Shown: piece by piece, positions 7,862-15,352 of the stretch | How positions within the stretch are numbered: the first letter of the stretch is position 1 | Layout: every line of letters starts with the position of its first letter | Source: DUPU01 sp050952465 | GTDB taxonomy: Bacteria; Bacillota; Dehalobacteriia; Dehalobacteriales; Dehalobacteriaceae | Reading direction: 5' to 3' | NCBI GenBank assembly: GCA_050952465.1 | Contig: JBMNKZ010000010.1 | Location: 1-38,284 of the forward strand | DNA length: 38,284 nucleotides | Program-made: the position numbers and the translations under genes | The notes under the pieces: model-generated | What the model was told of the DNA's origin: nothing | What the model saw: only the letters and a program-made list of their open reading frames with translations | Database searches by the model: none

Positions 7862-9076
7862 TCATTTTTCCTTCATCATGTAATCAAAAAGTTCAATAAA
7901 CTTCTTTGTATTGACACTTCTTGCATAATAATTCCTCCCAAATTCTTGGCCATTTTTGGCGTACAATTCTCGTTTTTCTTTGTTGTTATATAGTTCAAGA
8001 ATTGCGTCTACAACTGCCTCAGGATCATTATTAGATGCTGAAATTCCTATTTCGTTATCATTGAACATCCTGTAATAATCCGAATCTTCATCAACTGAAT
8101 TAACTATTGCTCTATTACAAGCCATTAAGAGCCCTGCTTTACTAGGAACGGAATTGCCTATTATACCCCTTTTCAAGGGAATCAAGCAAACTGAACAAGC
8201 ACTATATACATCTGAAACCATATGCTGTGGTTCAAGGGGAAAAAATTTTATGTTATCTAGGCCTCTATTCTTTGCCTCATTTACAAAACTATCCTTTTGG
8301 CTTCCCTGACCTATCATATGGAATTCAATATCTTTATAAGATCTAAGTTTTTCAGCTACATTTAGTACCATTTTATAATCAAAAACATACCCCATAGTGC
8401 CTGCGTATTGAACATAAAATTTGTCTTTGTCTAAATCATATTTTTTCACAAACCTATTTTCTGCCCACGGAACTTCGTGTACTGTTCGATCATCAAACCA
8501 ATTTACTATCGGGTATACTTTTTCTTCTGGCACTCCTTGCTCAAGGACTTTCGTTTTCATGTCCACAGAAATGACCGTAATTGTATCACTGAATTTATAA
8601 GCTATTTTTTGAAGCGCATAAAAAAAATTGGCTACAAGTTTATTTTTCAGCACACCGCTATTTACTGCACTCCCAGGCCACATATCTTGAACGCTATATA
8701 GTATTGGCTTTTTCATAAAAACTTTTAATAAAACAATAGAATATATTACTGTTGGGCATGATTGAACAAAAACAACATCAATAAAGTCCATTTTTCTCCA
8801 CTTATTAAAACACTTGAATGCGTAGAAGGCTTCTTCGATATACCTTTTAACAAAGGAACTTTTTGATACTAATTTTCTATCAATAATTTCCACATGCAAT
8901 TTCTCTTGTTTTTTTAAATTATCCGGCAATTCATCATTAATTCTTTTTCTCCTGCTTTGAATTAGTGTAACTCTAAAGCCATTTTCAAGAAGGTCTTCAA
9001 TTAATGAACTTATTAAATGATTAGAAGGTCCCGGCGTATCAAATCCTTCTGTACATATAAATAATATATTTTTCAT
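7862..9076 (-). CDS. Glycosyltransferase family 4 (WbuB-like)
   Basis: The protein is 404 aa. Features in order: MKNILFICTEGFDTPGPSNH with a Gly-Pro-rich donor loop, PILYSVQDMWPGSAVNSG near residue 130 (the xQDMWPxS motif typical of WbuB-like enzymes that transfer amino sugars such as FucNAc), KFYVQYAGTMGYVFDYKMVL, and VCLIPLKRGIIGNSVPSK leading to the E-containing donor site. The length is normal. It follows the acetyltransferase gene by 27 bases in the same direction. The WbuB likeness together with the nearby aminotransferase and acetyltransferase suggests that the polysaccharide contains an N-acetylated deoxyamino sugar; this is inference. Confidence 0.8.
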   Translation of the reverse strand: MKNILFICTEGFDTPGPSNHLISSLIEDLLENGFRVTLIQSRRKRINDELPDNLKKQEKLHVEIIDRKLVSKSSFVKRYIEEAFYAFKCFNKWRKMDFIDVVFVQSCPTVIYSIVLLKVFMKKPILYSVQDMWPGSAVNSGVLKNKLVANFFYALQKIAYKFSDTITVISVDMKTKVLEQGVPEEKVYPIVNWFDDRTVHEVPWAENRFVKKYDLDKDKFYVQYAGTMGYVFDYKMVLNVAEKLRSYKDIEFHMIGQGSQKDSFVNEAKNRGLDNIKFFPLEPQHMVSDVYSACSVCLIPLKRGIIGNSVPSKAGLLMACNRAIVNSVDEDSDYYRMFNDNEIGISASNNDPEAVVDAILELYNNKEKRELYAKNGQEFGRNYYARSVNTKKFIELFDYMMKEK

Positions 9077-9103
9077 TAGCGCATCCTTTATAAATCCTCT
9101 TTT

Positions 9104-9835
9104 TTATAGATTCCACAAGTGATAAACTTGATGACAGCCCACCTGCTTGCATCCAACTTTATGATAAAAATTAATAGCTCCTACGTTTCGTACTTGAGTG
9201 CCAACTTTAATCTCACTACACCCCCGCTTGTAGGCTGTATGTTCTATAGCTCGAAATAAGTTCGTTCCAATGCCGCTTTTAGCCCTATTACTTGATACGG
9301 CAATCAACTCAACAATACAAGCTCTATCATAATAAGAGTGTAGTAAGTACCCATCTATCCCTTCATTAGTTCCTTCAGCCATAGCATAGAATTTATTCTG
9401 TTTTTCAAAAGAGTTTATCAACCACTGCCGATAGACTTCGCCGCCACCCCTTTTAGCTAGTTCAGGGTCTTCAGTGAACTTTGAGAAGGGGAAGTCTGCC
9501 ATATTAACGATTCGTTCATCTCGCTCCATGGCTTGATAGATCCTAATCCTCTCCGGCATAATAGCAGGAGCATCAATTTTTTTTATAAACTGTATATTTA
9601 CATCAGCCAAGAAAGCCGTTGTATCTTTTCCAATAAGAAAAGCATTAGCTGGTTCCGAATTAAGGTTCTGAATAGATATAAACTGGTAGTTTCTAAATCT
9701 CTCTAATAAGCATTTCCATTCTAATCTTGAAACTGGCTTATGTAGTATCGCTTTAGCACAGCTCACCCCAAAGAACTCGGTATCCCATAGCAATTCACTG
9801 AATGCGACCGCACTCTCTATCTTTTCATGTTTCAT
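9104..9835 (-). CDS. GNAT acetyltransferase, WecD/FdtC-like sugar N-acetyltransferase
   Basis: The protein is 243 aa with a short N-terminal domain (LLWDTEFFGVSCAKAILHK near residue 15, very like WecD) and a C-terminal GNAT domain. The acetyl-CoA binding loop is SNRAKSGIGTNLFRAIEHTA, followed by VGTQVRNVGAINFYHKVGC, the classical GNAT motif A/B arrangement. WecD acetylates the 4-amino group of dTDP-4-amino-4,6-dideoxygalactose. A matching aminotransferase (10523-11764) is two genes upstream, so the pair would make an N-acetylated 4-amino-dideoxy sugar nucleotide. The exact substrate is not determined by sequence. The spacing of 15 bases to the sugar transferase gene points to a shared transcript. 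Confidence 0.75.
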   Translation of the reverse strand: MKHEKIESAVAFSELLWDTEFFGVSCAKAILHKPVSRLEWKCLLERFRNYQFISIQNLNSEPANAFLIGKDTTAFLADVNIQFIKKIDAPAIMPERIRIYQAMERDERIVNMADFPFSKFTEDPELAKRGGGEVYRQWLINSFEKQNKFYAMAEGTNEGIDGYLLHSYYDRACIVELIAVSSNRAKSGIGTNLFRAIEHTAYKRGCSEIKVGTQVRNVGAINFYHKVGCKQVGCHQVYHLWNL

Positions 9836-9850
9836 TGGTATCCCAACTCC

Positions 9851-10513
9851 TCAAATCCCAACCCCAACGTTCTTGTCATCCTCTACTTGATCTTCCATAC
9901 TTGCTGCCATCTCCATACTATTAGCAGGCACTACATAGATATCTTCGCGCTTTAAAACCGATACAGCCGTTTTGAAAAATATTTTTATGTCCAGCCATAA
10001 AGTAAGATGGTCAATATAATAAATATCGTGTTGAATACGTTCTTTCCACGGGACTGTGTTTCTAAAATATGCTTGGTTATAACCTGAAACGCCCGGTCTA
10101 ACTTCTAGTTTTCGTTCTTCATTTTCTTCATATAACTCTCTATGTTCCGGCAAATCAGGTCTTGGCCCAATGATACTCATGTCCCCTTTAATGATGTTAA
10201 GTAGTTGCGGTGTTTCATCAAGGCTGGTCTTGCGTATGAATTTTCCTACCTTTGTTAGTCTCGGATCATCCTCGGAATTAAAAGTTGAACCATCTTCATT
10301 TCTAATATCTGGTGCATTCACTTTCATGGACCGAAATTTATACATTTTAAATATCTCTCCGTCTTTACCAAGCCTAGGAGCATTATAAAAAATTGGTCCC
10401 TTGTCTTGAAAATAGATAATCGGCGCGACAAGAATTAATATAATAAACCAGAAGGGAAGAGCGATTATAGATAATATCAGATCAAATATTCTCTTGAAAT
10501 ATTTTTTATACAT
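9851..10513 (-). CDS. Initiating sugar transferase (undecaprenyl-phosphate sugar-1-phosphate transferase, PglC/WbaP catalytic domain)
   Basis: The protein is 220 aa, the size of the small monotopic PglC-like enzymes. It has one N-terminal hydrophobic segment (residues about 8-35, with the Pro-containing re-entrant region FDLILSIIALPFWFIILIL). It continues with FKMYKFRSMKVNAP, TSLDETPQLLNIIKGDMS, IIGPRPDLPEH and VRPGVSGYNQAYFRN, the conserved catalytic core including the Asp-Glu pair in SLDE. It transfers a sugar-1-phosphate from a nucleotide sugar to undecaprenyl phosphate and so starts the repeat unit at the inner membrane. It lies 9 bases behind the aminotransferase. The C-terminus ends in an acidic tail of about 25 residues that is not part of the family core. 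Confidence 0.88.
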   Translation of the reverse strand: MYKKYFKRIFDLILSIIALPFWFIILILVAPIIYFQDKGPIFYNAPRLGKDGEIFKMYKFRSMKVNAPDIRNEDGSTFNSEDDPRLTKVGKFIRKTSLDETPQLLNIIKGDMSIIGPRPDLPEHRELYEENEERKLEVRPGVSGYNQAYFRNTVPWKERIQHDIYYIDHLTLWLDIKIFFKTAVSVLKREDIYVVPANSMEMAASMEDQVEDDKNVGVGI

Positions 10514-10522
10514 TTTCTCACC

Positions 10523-11764
10523 CTATCTAGTAACAGCAACTTCTCTATTATTTAAAACTTCATATATAATTCTCTTGAAACTCTCAACAACATACTCCAC
10601 ATCCTCATTATTCAATAAAGTATGTAGCGGCAATGTAATCTCATTTCTATACATATCAAAGGCATTAGGATAATCCTTAATATCGAACCCCATTTTTTTA
10701 TATGCAGTAAACATAGGCAGCGGCTTGTAATGTACATTAGTTGCAACCCCAGCCTCAGCCATTTTGACAATAATCTCATTTCTCTCGGCTTCCCCAATAT
10801 CAGGTATCCTTGCTAAATAAAGGTGCCCGGTAGACACATAATCCTCCCCATAATGCAACAAACTCTTAACCCCTATCGGCAACAATTCCCTATCATAGGC
10901 CTTGATGATCCCTTTACGCCTTTCCAATAGAGCTTCATATCTTTCAAGCTGTACTAATCCAATGGCCGATAATATATCGGTCATATTACATTTATACGCC
11001 GGATAAATGATGTCATATTCCCAGGAACCTTTTTGGTTTTTGGCTAGAGCATCCTTGGATTGACCATGCAAGCTATATAACATAAATTGATGGTAAAGCC
11101 ACTCATCATCTAATCCTAAATCGTTTCGCCAAACAACTGCTCCACCTTCAGAAGTGGTTATATTCTTAACTGCATGAAAAGAAAAACATGTGAAATCAGC
11201 AACCTGTCCGCATTTCATTCCTTTTCTTTCCGCTCCAAAAGCATGAGCAGCATCAGCCATCACAATTACCCTATTAAATAAGTGCTGAATTTCATTGGTA
11301 GCTTTGAATAATTCTTTCTTACTTTCAACTGCTTCATATATTTTTTCGTAATCACACATTTTGCCGGCTATATCTACTGGAATGATTGCTTTAGTTCTTT
11401 CAGTAATTGCATCAGCTAATTTGGAGTAATCCATCTCAAAAGAATCTGGGGCCACATCCACCAACACGATTTTTGCACCTACATGATCTATTACTGAGGC
11501 TGAAGCTGTATATGTATATGCGGAAGTAATTACCTCATCACCTGGTCCAATCCCTAAAATACGCAGAGTAAGCTCCATTGCTGCTGTTGCAGAATTTAAG
11601 CAGACGGCTTTATTGACTCCTAAATATTCAGCTATCTTTTGCTCAAATAGTTTTGTCCTTGGTCCGGTTGTAATCCAACCTGATTTTAAGGCTTGTATAA
11701 CTTCTTCAATCTCTGCGTCTGTAATATCCGGTGGAGAAAAAGATATGTTTTTCATTTCAGCCAT
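10523..11764 (-). CDS. DegT/DnrJ/EryC1 family PLP-dependent sugar aminotransferase
   Basis: The protein is 413 aa. The N-terminus SGWITTGPRTKLFEQKIAEY (near residue 28) is diagnostic of sugar-nucleotide aminotransferases. VCLNSATAAMELTL forms the PLP phosphate site, ADAAHAFGAERKG (Asp171) contacts the pyridine nitrogen, and FSFHAVKNITTSEGG carries the Schiff-base lysine (Lys200). These enzymes convert a 4-keto or 3-keto nucleotide sugar to an amino sugar using glutamate. It is the first gene of the tightly packed polysaccharide operon. Together with the acetyltransferase it should produce an N-acetylated amino-deoxy sugar. The dehydratase that would supply the keto sugar is not in the window. 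An internal ATG at 11755 (MKNISF) is an alternative start. Confidence 0.88.
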   Translation of the reverse strand: MAEMKNISFSPPDITDAEIEEVIQALKSGWITTGPRTKLFEQKIAEYLGVNKAVCLNSATAAMELTLRILGIGPGDEVITSAYTYTASASVIDHVGAKIVLVDVAPDSFEMDYSKLADAITERTKAIIPVDIAGKMCDYEKIYEAVESKKELFKATNEIQHLFNRVIVMADAAHAFGAERKGMKCGQVADFTCFSFHAVKNITTSEGGAVVWRNDLGLDDEWLYHQFMLYSLHGQSKDALAKNQKGSWEYDIIYPAYKCNMTDILSAIGLVQLERYEALLERRKGIIKAYDRELLPIGVKSLLHYGEDYVSTGHLYLARIPDIGEAERNEIIVKMAEAGVATNVHYKPLPMFTAYKKMGFDIKDYPNAFDMYRNEITLPLHTLLNNEDVEYVVESFKRIIYEVLNNREVAVTR

Positions 11765-12208
11765 CTAATTCACACTCATTTCTTTCATTCTCAGAATAAG
11801 CTCTATATCTAAAATGCTATAAGCATTGAATTTCCTATATTAATTAGTTATCATATGTATATAACTGTTGCCAAAAACTCACATGTTTGTGGTACGTATA
11901 TGTATTCTTTCTCAGGCGTTTTCTACCACATCTAGTATTTATCCATAGACCATACTCACGGCTTAATTTTAGGTACCATTTACTTCCATTTATACCGTAT
12001 ATTGTATATCAACATGTATTCCCTACAATATATTGATTTCGTCATTGTATTAATTACGTGTAGTTTTATGGTCAAATTTTATTTTTAAGGATTTTTGCTA
12101 CGTCTCCCAGGTTCATGGGCTCAAAGTAAATAAAGACTGTCATCAATTTTACCGAGGCAAATCAAATTAATTAGCTGAATAGATCCTAAAATTATGATAA
12201 GTGCCGCA
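11765..12208. other. Leader/intergenic region in front of the polysaccharide operon, with degenerate repeat copy A
   Basis: There is no open frame of note. This 444-base region must hold the promoter or leader for the aminotransferase-led operon on the minus strand. It contains copy A of the leader repeat: the core TATCCATAGACCATACTCAC plus GGCT at 11940-11963, a loosely matching stretch from about 11900, and the second motif AACATGTATTC at 12011-12021. Compared with copies B and C, copy A has lost the arm that would pair with its TGGTC sequence. No clear -10/-35 pair or terminator could be assigned. Confidence 0.5.
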
Positions 12209-12496
12209 CTATTTATTTTCTCCCGGGAATAATAACCCAATGATAACTATGTCATTATAAATTTGTTTATAGTAAATTTTAAACTTTCTAATTATAATCC
12301 GTGATATACCTTTATATCTTCCAAACTCTTCTGTATATGTCTTACCAATAACCGGATTTCTTAAGAATTCCTCCGTTTCTATAATAATCTGAGAAATATA
12401 ATTCAAAGTTTCTTCTGGAGTGAATCTTTCATTTCTAAATTCAATAAGTTTTTCTCTTACAACAGGGGTCCAAATTACATTACGGGAGTTCATCAC
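12209..12496 (-). CDS. RelE/ParE superfamily toxin of a type II toxin-antitoxin pair
   Basis: The protein is 95 aa, normal for the family. It shows the ParE/RelE pattern: an N-terminal helix region (VREKLIEFRNERFTPEETLN), then FLRNPVIGKTYTEEFGRYKG, RIIIRKFKIYYKQIYNDIVI and IGLLFPGENK, which correspond to the beta-sheet core with the basic Arg/Lys strand and the closing strand. Members are either ribosome-dependent mRNases or gyrase poisons; the sequence does not tell which. The start overlaps the last four bases of the antitoxin gene (ATGA type), the standard coupling of such operons. It sits inside the leader region of the polysaccharide cluster. Confidence 0.8.
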   Translation of the reverse strand: MMNSRNVIWTPVVREKLIEFRNERFTPEETLNYISQIIIETEEFLRNPVIGKTYTEEFGRYKGISRIIIRKFKIYYKQIYNDIVIIGLLFPGENK

Positions 12497-12762
12497 ATAA
12501 AATCCTTTTCTGAAAGTGATTTTAAAAGCTCGGAGGTAGTAATTCCAAATCCTTTCTTGTACTGCTCTTCACTTTTTTTGAACATGTGATTAAGATTTGG
12601 ATTTGACTCGGCATCGGCTTTTATTGATTGCACATCTTCTTCTTGCAAAACAAGAGTAAATTTACCTTTCCCTGGAATAGAAAACTGAAAAACTGAATTT
12701 TCGCTATCCATATTAAAAATGTATTTCATAAGCTCTTCCGACGATAGGATCTTTCCCATCAT
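12493..12762 (-). CDS. Antitoxin partner of the RelE/ParE toxin
   Basis: The protein is about 89 aa from the ATG at 12762 (a second ATG follows at 12759; weak alternative starts TTG/GTG lie up to 12774). GGTGGTG just upstream may act as a ribosome binding site. I do not recognise the domain by motif. The assignment rests on size, on being first in the pair, and on the four-base overlap with the RelE/ParE gene. The protein has FQFSIPGKGKFTLVLQEED in the middle, which could be a beta-rich DNA-binding part, and a C-terminal segment YKKGFGITTSELLKSLSEKD that would be the toxin-wrapping helix. Such antitoxins usually repress their own promoter; TCATA repeats around 12792-12812 lie in the upstream region. 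Confidence 0.6.
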   Translation of the reverse strand: MMGKILSSEELMKYIFNMDSENSVFQFSIPGKGKFTLVLQEEDVQSIKADAESNPNLNHMFKKSEEQYKKGFGITTSELLKSLSEKDFM

Positions 12763-13074
12763 ATTCACCACCAATTAAATAATTTTTTATTCATATCATA
12801 TCATATCATACGCATTGGATTCAATAAACGAATAAATGCATTAATGTTTTTTCATAATAATACGCTGTCGAAGCTTGATCAGTCAAAATTTCAATTAATT
12901 CAATATGGCAAATGAAACGTCCCCCAACATGCCCCTCCTGGCTACAGGTTGTCACGGTACCGGCAGTGTAGGCAAATTTTGCTCATACTGAACTTTTTTA
13001 AAATTCACTTATAAAAGGTAACTTATTTCAAGGGTCCCCGACTCATCGGAAAATTCAATTGTTGAGCCTATATT

Positions 13075-13149
13075 TTGCATATAATTTTTATTTTCTTTCA
13101 GTTTTATGCTACATATTGTGGTCGGTATCCACAGACCATACTCACGGCT
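13075..13149 (-). repeat. Leader repeat copy B
   Basis: This 75-base block matches copy C at 13409-13483 with two differences (TATA/AAAA at the start and CACA/CATA in the core). On the minus strand it begins AGCCGTGAGTATGG. It contains a small hairpin, TGGTC-loop-GACCA, with loop TGTGGATACC, and continues CACAATATGTAGCATAA. The minus-strand direction is that of the polysaccharide cluster. I do not recognise it as a known riboswitch or IS end. Confidence 0.75.
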
Positions 13150-13408
13150 AAAATTTAGAAAAATACATAAAAGTTTGCGATTTCTTAATTACATAATTAC
13201 AAAATCCCTGAAACCCTTGACATTACTAGCTTTTAGGCTGTAATTATCTTTTCGAGTTAATTACAAATCGGGTTTTCCCTTATGCAACATTTTGTATGCG
13301 AACACGTATTCTGTACGAGAACTAGTTTTTCATGTTTTACATGTTGTCTACTTCCTTTTTTATCCCTTCCCCATACTAACCTCGATTAATTTATTGTTTT
13401 ACTACATC

Positions 13409-13483
13409 TTGCATAAAATTTTTATTTTCTTTCAGTTTTATGCTACATATTGTGGTCGGTATCCATAGACCATACTCACGGCT
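13409..13483 (-). repeat. Leader repeat copy C
   Basis: This is the second near-perfect copy of the 75-base block. Here the minus strand also has CATACGGAGGAAAG immediately upstream of CCGTGAGTATG, which can form an ACGG/CCGT stem with loop AGGAAAG, or a CATAC/GTATG stem, next to the TGGTC/GACCA hairpin. The heptadecamer CACAATGTGTTGCATAA lies upstream of the hairpin region and CACAATATGTAGCATAA follows it, so this copy is flanked by direct repeats. Confidence 0.75.
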
Positions 13484-13582
13484 TTCCTCCGTATGACGAT
13501 TATTGCTAATTATGCAACACATTGTGAGAGAACGTGTATTCTATACAATATCTTAATTTTAGTATAGCTTTGGATATAGGTT

Positions 13583-13954
13583 CTACAGAAAAGGAACGTC
13601 TTCATCGTCTTCATTTTCATTAGCTTCATCTTTAGAATGCAAAATACATCTGACTATACCATGTACATACTGGATGTCACCATTAGCCGGACAAATATTT
13701 TCTTCATATTTTTTTAAAAATTCATCAAATTCATAAGCAGTCTGATCTTTGTTTTCCGTAAGCAAATAAACATGATACTTTCGTTCCAATTGCTGACAAT
13801 TAGTATTACAAACTTGCCGAGTAGCTCTTTCTGCATAACCTTTATATTGAGGAACTGCTATTAAAACTAAGATACCTAAAATAGCGATGACTATCGTAAG
13901 CTCAATTAAACTAAAACCTTTATTATGAAAGTATCTCCTTTTTTCTTTCTTCAC
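13583..13954 (-). CDS. Type IV pilin-like protein (class III signal peptide)
   Basis: The protein is 123 aa. It has a short basic leader (MKKEKRRYFHNKG), a prepilin peptidase site G13|F14, then FSLIELTIVIAILGILVLIA, the hallmark hydrophobic helix with Glu at mature position 5. The globular part is small, with CNTNC near residue 38, a third pair of cysteines further on, and an acidic tail (ENEDDEDVP). PilA-like subunits are cleaved and methylated by PilD and assembled into pili or pseudopili. Here it stands alone, with no pil assembly genes, between galU and the polysaccharide leader repeats. Because galU upstream is preceded by a putative c-di-GMP riboswitch, this gene may be in the same c-di-GMP-controlled transcript. 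Confidence 0.85.
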   Translation of the reverse strand: MKKEKRRYFHNKGFSLIELTIVIAILGILVLIAVPQYKGYAERATRQVCNTNCQQLERKYHVYLLTENKDQTAYEFDEFLKKYEENICPANGDIQYVHGIVRCILHSKDEANENEDDEDVPFL

Positions 13955-14053
13955 CTCAACTATCCCCCTACTGCTTATTTCAACCGCAGTATTCAGTTAT
14001 TGTTAATGAAGTGATATCAGGCTGTTTGTTTTATTAATCAAATATTTGGTCTA

Positions 14054-14078
14054 ACTTGTAAGGTTTCCTTATAAGTTG
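14054..14078 (-). other. Hairpin between galU and the pilin gene
   Basis: AACTTGTAAGG and CCTTATAAGTT are inverted with a three-base loop (one mismatched pair). On the minus strand no T-run follows, so it is not a clear terminator. It may be an mRNA processing or stability element between the two cistrons. Confidence 0.4.
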
Positions 14079-14096
14079 AAATTTCCTCTAATTCTC

Positions 14097-14969
14097 CTAC
14101 TTCCAACTTTCCAGCTTTCGCTCCAATAATTGTCTAAACCCTTCTCCAATATCCTCCCGCTCCAGCGCAAAATCCACCGTGGCCTCAAGATACCCCATCC
14201 GGTCTCCTACATCGTAACGTTTACCCTCAAACACATACGCATATAGCTTCCGATTCTCCCTTAATTTCCGTAATCCATCCGTTAATTGAATCTCGCCCCC
14301 GGCACCGGGCTCTTGTTTCGCTAGAATATCGAATATTTCCGGATGGATGATGTAGCGCCCAAGAATAGCCAGATTAGAGGGGGCATCTTCAAGCTTTGGC
14401 TTTTCCACCAGATCCTCTACATCATAAACCCGTTCAGCTACACTCTCCCCCTTAATAATGCCGTATTTTTGCACATCCGTATCTGGTACAGGCTGTACCC
14501 CTAATACACTTACTTCATATTCCTCATATATTTCCATCATCTGCTTCAGGCAGGGCTTTTCCGACCGGATAATGTCATCCCCCAAGAGGACGGCAAAAGG
14601 TTCGTGCTCGGCAAAGCGGTGGGCACAGTAGATGGCATGTCCTAACCCTTTAGCCTCTTTTTGCCGCACATACTGGATATTGGCCATATCGGAGATCTCC
14701 TGGACAATTTTCAGTAAATCATATTTTTCTTTTTTCGCCAGTTCCGTTTCCAGTTCATAGGATTTGTCAAAATGATCTTCGATGGCCCGTTTTCCCCGAC
14801 CGGTGATGATGAGGATATCTTCAATGCCGGAAGCAACAGCTTCCTCCACGATATATTGGATGGTTGGTTTATCTATAATGGGGAGCATTTCTTTAGGTTG
14901 AGCTTTGGTAGCAGGCAGGAACCGGGTTCCCAGGCCTGCCGCCGGAATAATCGCTTTACGTATTTTCAT
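14097..14969 (-). CDS. galU: UTP--glucose-1-phosphate uridylyltransferase
   Basis: The protein is 290 aa, the usual GalU/GtaB length. The N-terminal nucleotide loop is GLGTRFLPATKAQPKEM (residues 12-28), followed by PTIQYIVEEAVASGIEDILI, FAVLLGDDI (metal-binding Asp), VEKPKLEDAPSNLAILGRYI and GAGGEIQLTDGLR. All are conserved in the family. It makes UDP-glucose, the precursor for glycolipids, teichoic acid-type polymers and the exopolysaccharide made by the genes downstream. A terminator and a sequence resembling a c-di-GMP-I riboswitch precede it (15005-15110), suggesting control by c-di-GMP. Its base composition is closer to the core region than to the AT-rich glycosyltransferases. Confidence 0.95.
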   Translation of the reverse strand: MKIRKAIIPAAGLGTRFLPATKAQPKEMLPIIDKPTIQYIVEEAVASGIEDILIITGRGKRAIEDHFDKSYELETELAKKEKYDLLKIVQEISDMANIQYVRQKEAKGLGHAIYCAHRFAEHEPFAVLLGDDIIRSEKPCLKQMMEIYEEYEVSVLGVQPVPDTDVQKYGIIKGESVAERVYDVEDLVEKPKLEDAPSNLAILGRYIIHPEIFDILAKQEPGAGGEIQLTDGLRKLRENRKLYAYVFEGKRYDVGDRMGYLEATVDFALEREDIGEGFRQLLERKLESWK

Positions 14970-15006
14970 TCTTTATCGCCTCTAAATCCAAATTGGTTTA
15001 TTTTAA

Positions 15007-15036
15007 GTAAAAAAAAGCAACTTATCAAAAAGTTGC
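15007..15036 (-). terminator. Intrinsic terminator in front of galU (possible riboswitch expression platform)
   Basis: On the minus strand GCAACTTTTTGATAAGTTGC forms a 7-bp stem and is followed directly by eight T residues. It lies between the riboswitch-like sequence and the galU start, 40 bases from the ATG. The 5' arm overlaps the 3' end of the aptamer-like sequence (GCCGCAAC), as expected for a switchable terminator. Confidence 0.8.
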
Positions 15037-15110
15037 GGCTTGGCAATCATGGCTTAAAAAAGCTTTAGATCCATAGCTTTGTGCCCTATCCTTTCGAATA
15101 GTTTACCAAA
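15030..15110 (-). ncRNA. Candidate cyclic di-GMP-I (GEMM-I) riboswitch upstream of galU
   Basis: Minus-strand order of elements: GGTAAAC (consensus GGCAAACC), a short stem CTAT/ATAG capped by a CGAAAG GNRA-type loop, GGGCACAAAGC (consensus GGGACGCAAAGC), TATGGATCTAAAGC (consensus CCUAA-type tetraloop receptor side), a small hairpin, then GCCATGATTGCCAAGCCGC (consensus AUGGUxGCCxxGCxGC). The order and spacing agree with the class. The two G residues before the AAAC are kept, but the upstream purines of the consensus are replaced by T, so it may be a divergent aptamer. The terminator at 15007-15036 overlaps its 3' end. Confidence 0.62.
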
Positions 15111-15352
15111 AAAAATCTTATTTTTATTTAAGCAATCATTTTCCTTCTTAACAATAATTTTCCTTTTGGTAACCTTCATTCCATTTTAATGCTAAAAACA
15201 GCAGATGTAAACCCGTAGTTACGGGCAATTTATTGCAAACTCCTAGCTATTTCGACATTACTACCTTTTAGGATAAATATGCCCATAATGCCATATTTAA
15301 CATATTTACTTTTATTCTTCACGATAATACAAAATTCCTTCTATAGGAACAA
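15111..15352. other. Intergenic region upstream of the riboswitch, with a Spo0A-box-like site and a hairpin
   Basis: No gene is seen. On the minus strand CCTAAAAGGTAGTAATGTC GAA occurs near 15251-15275; TGTCGAA (15251-15257 on the plus strand as TTCGACA) is a perfect match to the Spo0A box core. A similar 45-base stretch occurs near 13200-13235 with TGTCAAG. A short palindrome CCCGTAGTTACGGG lies at about 15211-15224. The region must also hold the galU promoter. Confidence 0.4.

Larger units (their letters stand above)
12775..13582. other. Long non-coding region with two near-identical leader repeats
   Basis: About 800 bases without a credible gene lie between the antitoxin and the pilin-like gene. 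It contains short TCATA tandem units near 12792-12812, leader repeat copies B (13075-13149) and C (13409-13483) with their companion motifs at 13300-13311 and 13530-13541, and on the minus strand a motif CCTAAAAGCTAGTAATGTC near 13215-13235 that recurs near 15255-15275. The region is AT-rich. I could not assign promoters with confidence. Confidence 0.5.

Noticed and set aside
10170..10388. Plus-strand frame opposite the sugar transferase
   Set aside because: It is antisense to a conserved gene and has no start context or recognisable domain.
13075..13483. Leader repeats as a known riboswitch (c-di-GMP-I/II, cobalamin, SAM, c-di-AMP)
   Set aside because: None of the conserved core sequences of these classes is present; only the region before galU fits c-di-GMP-I.
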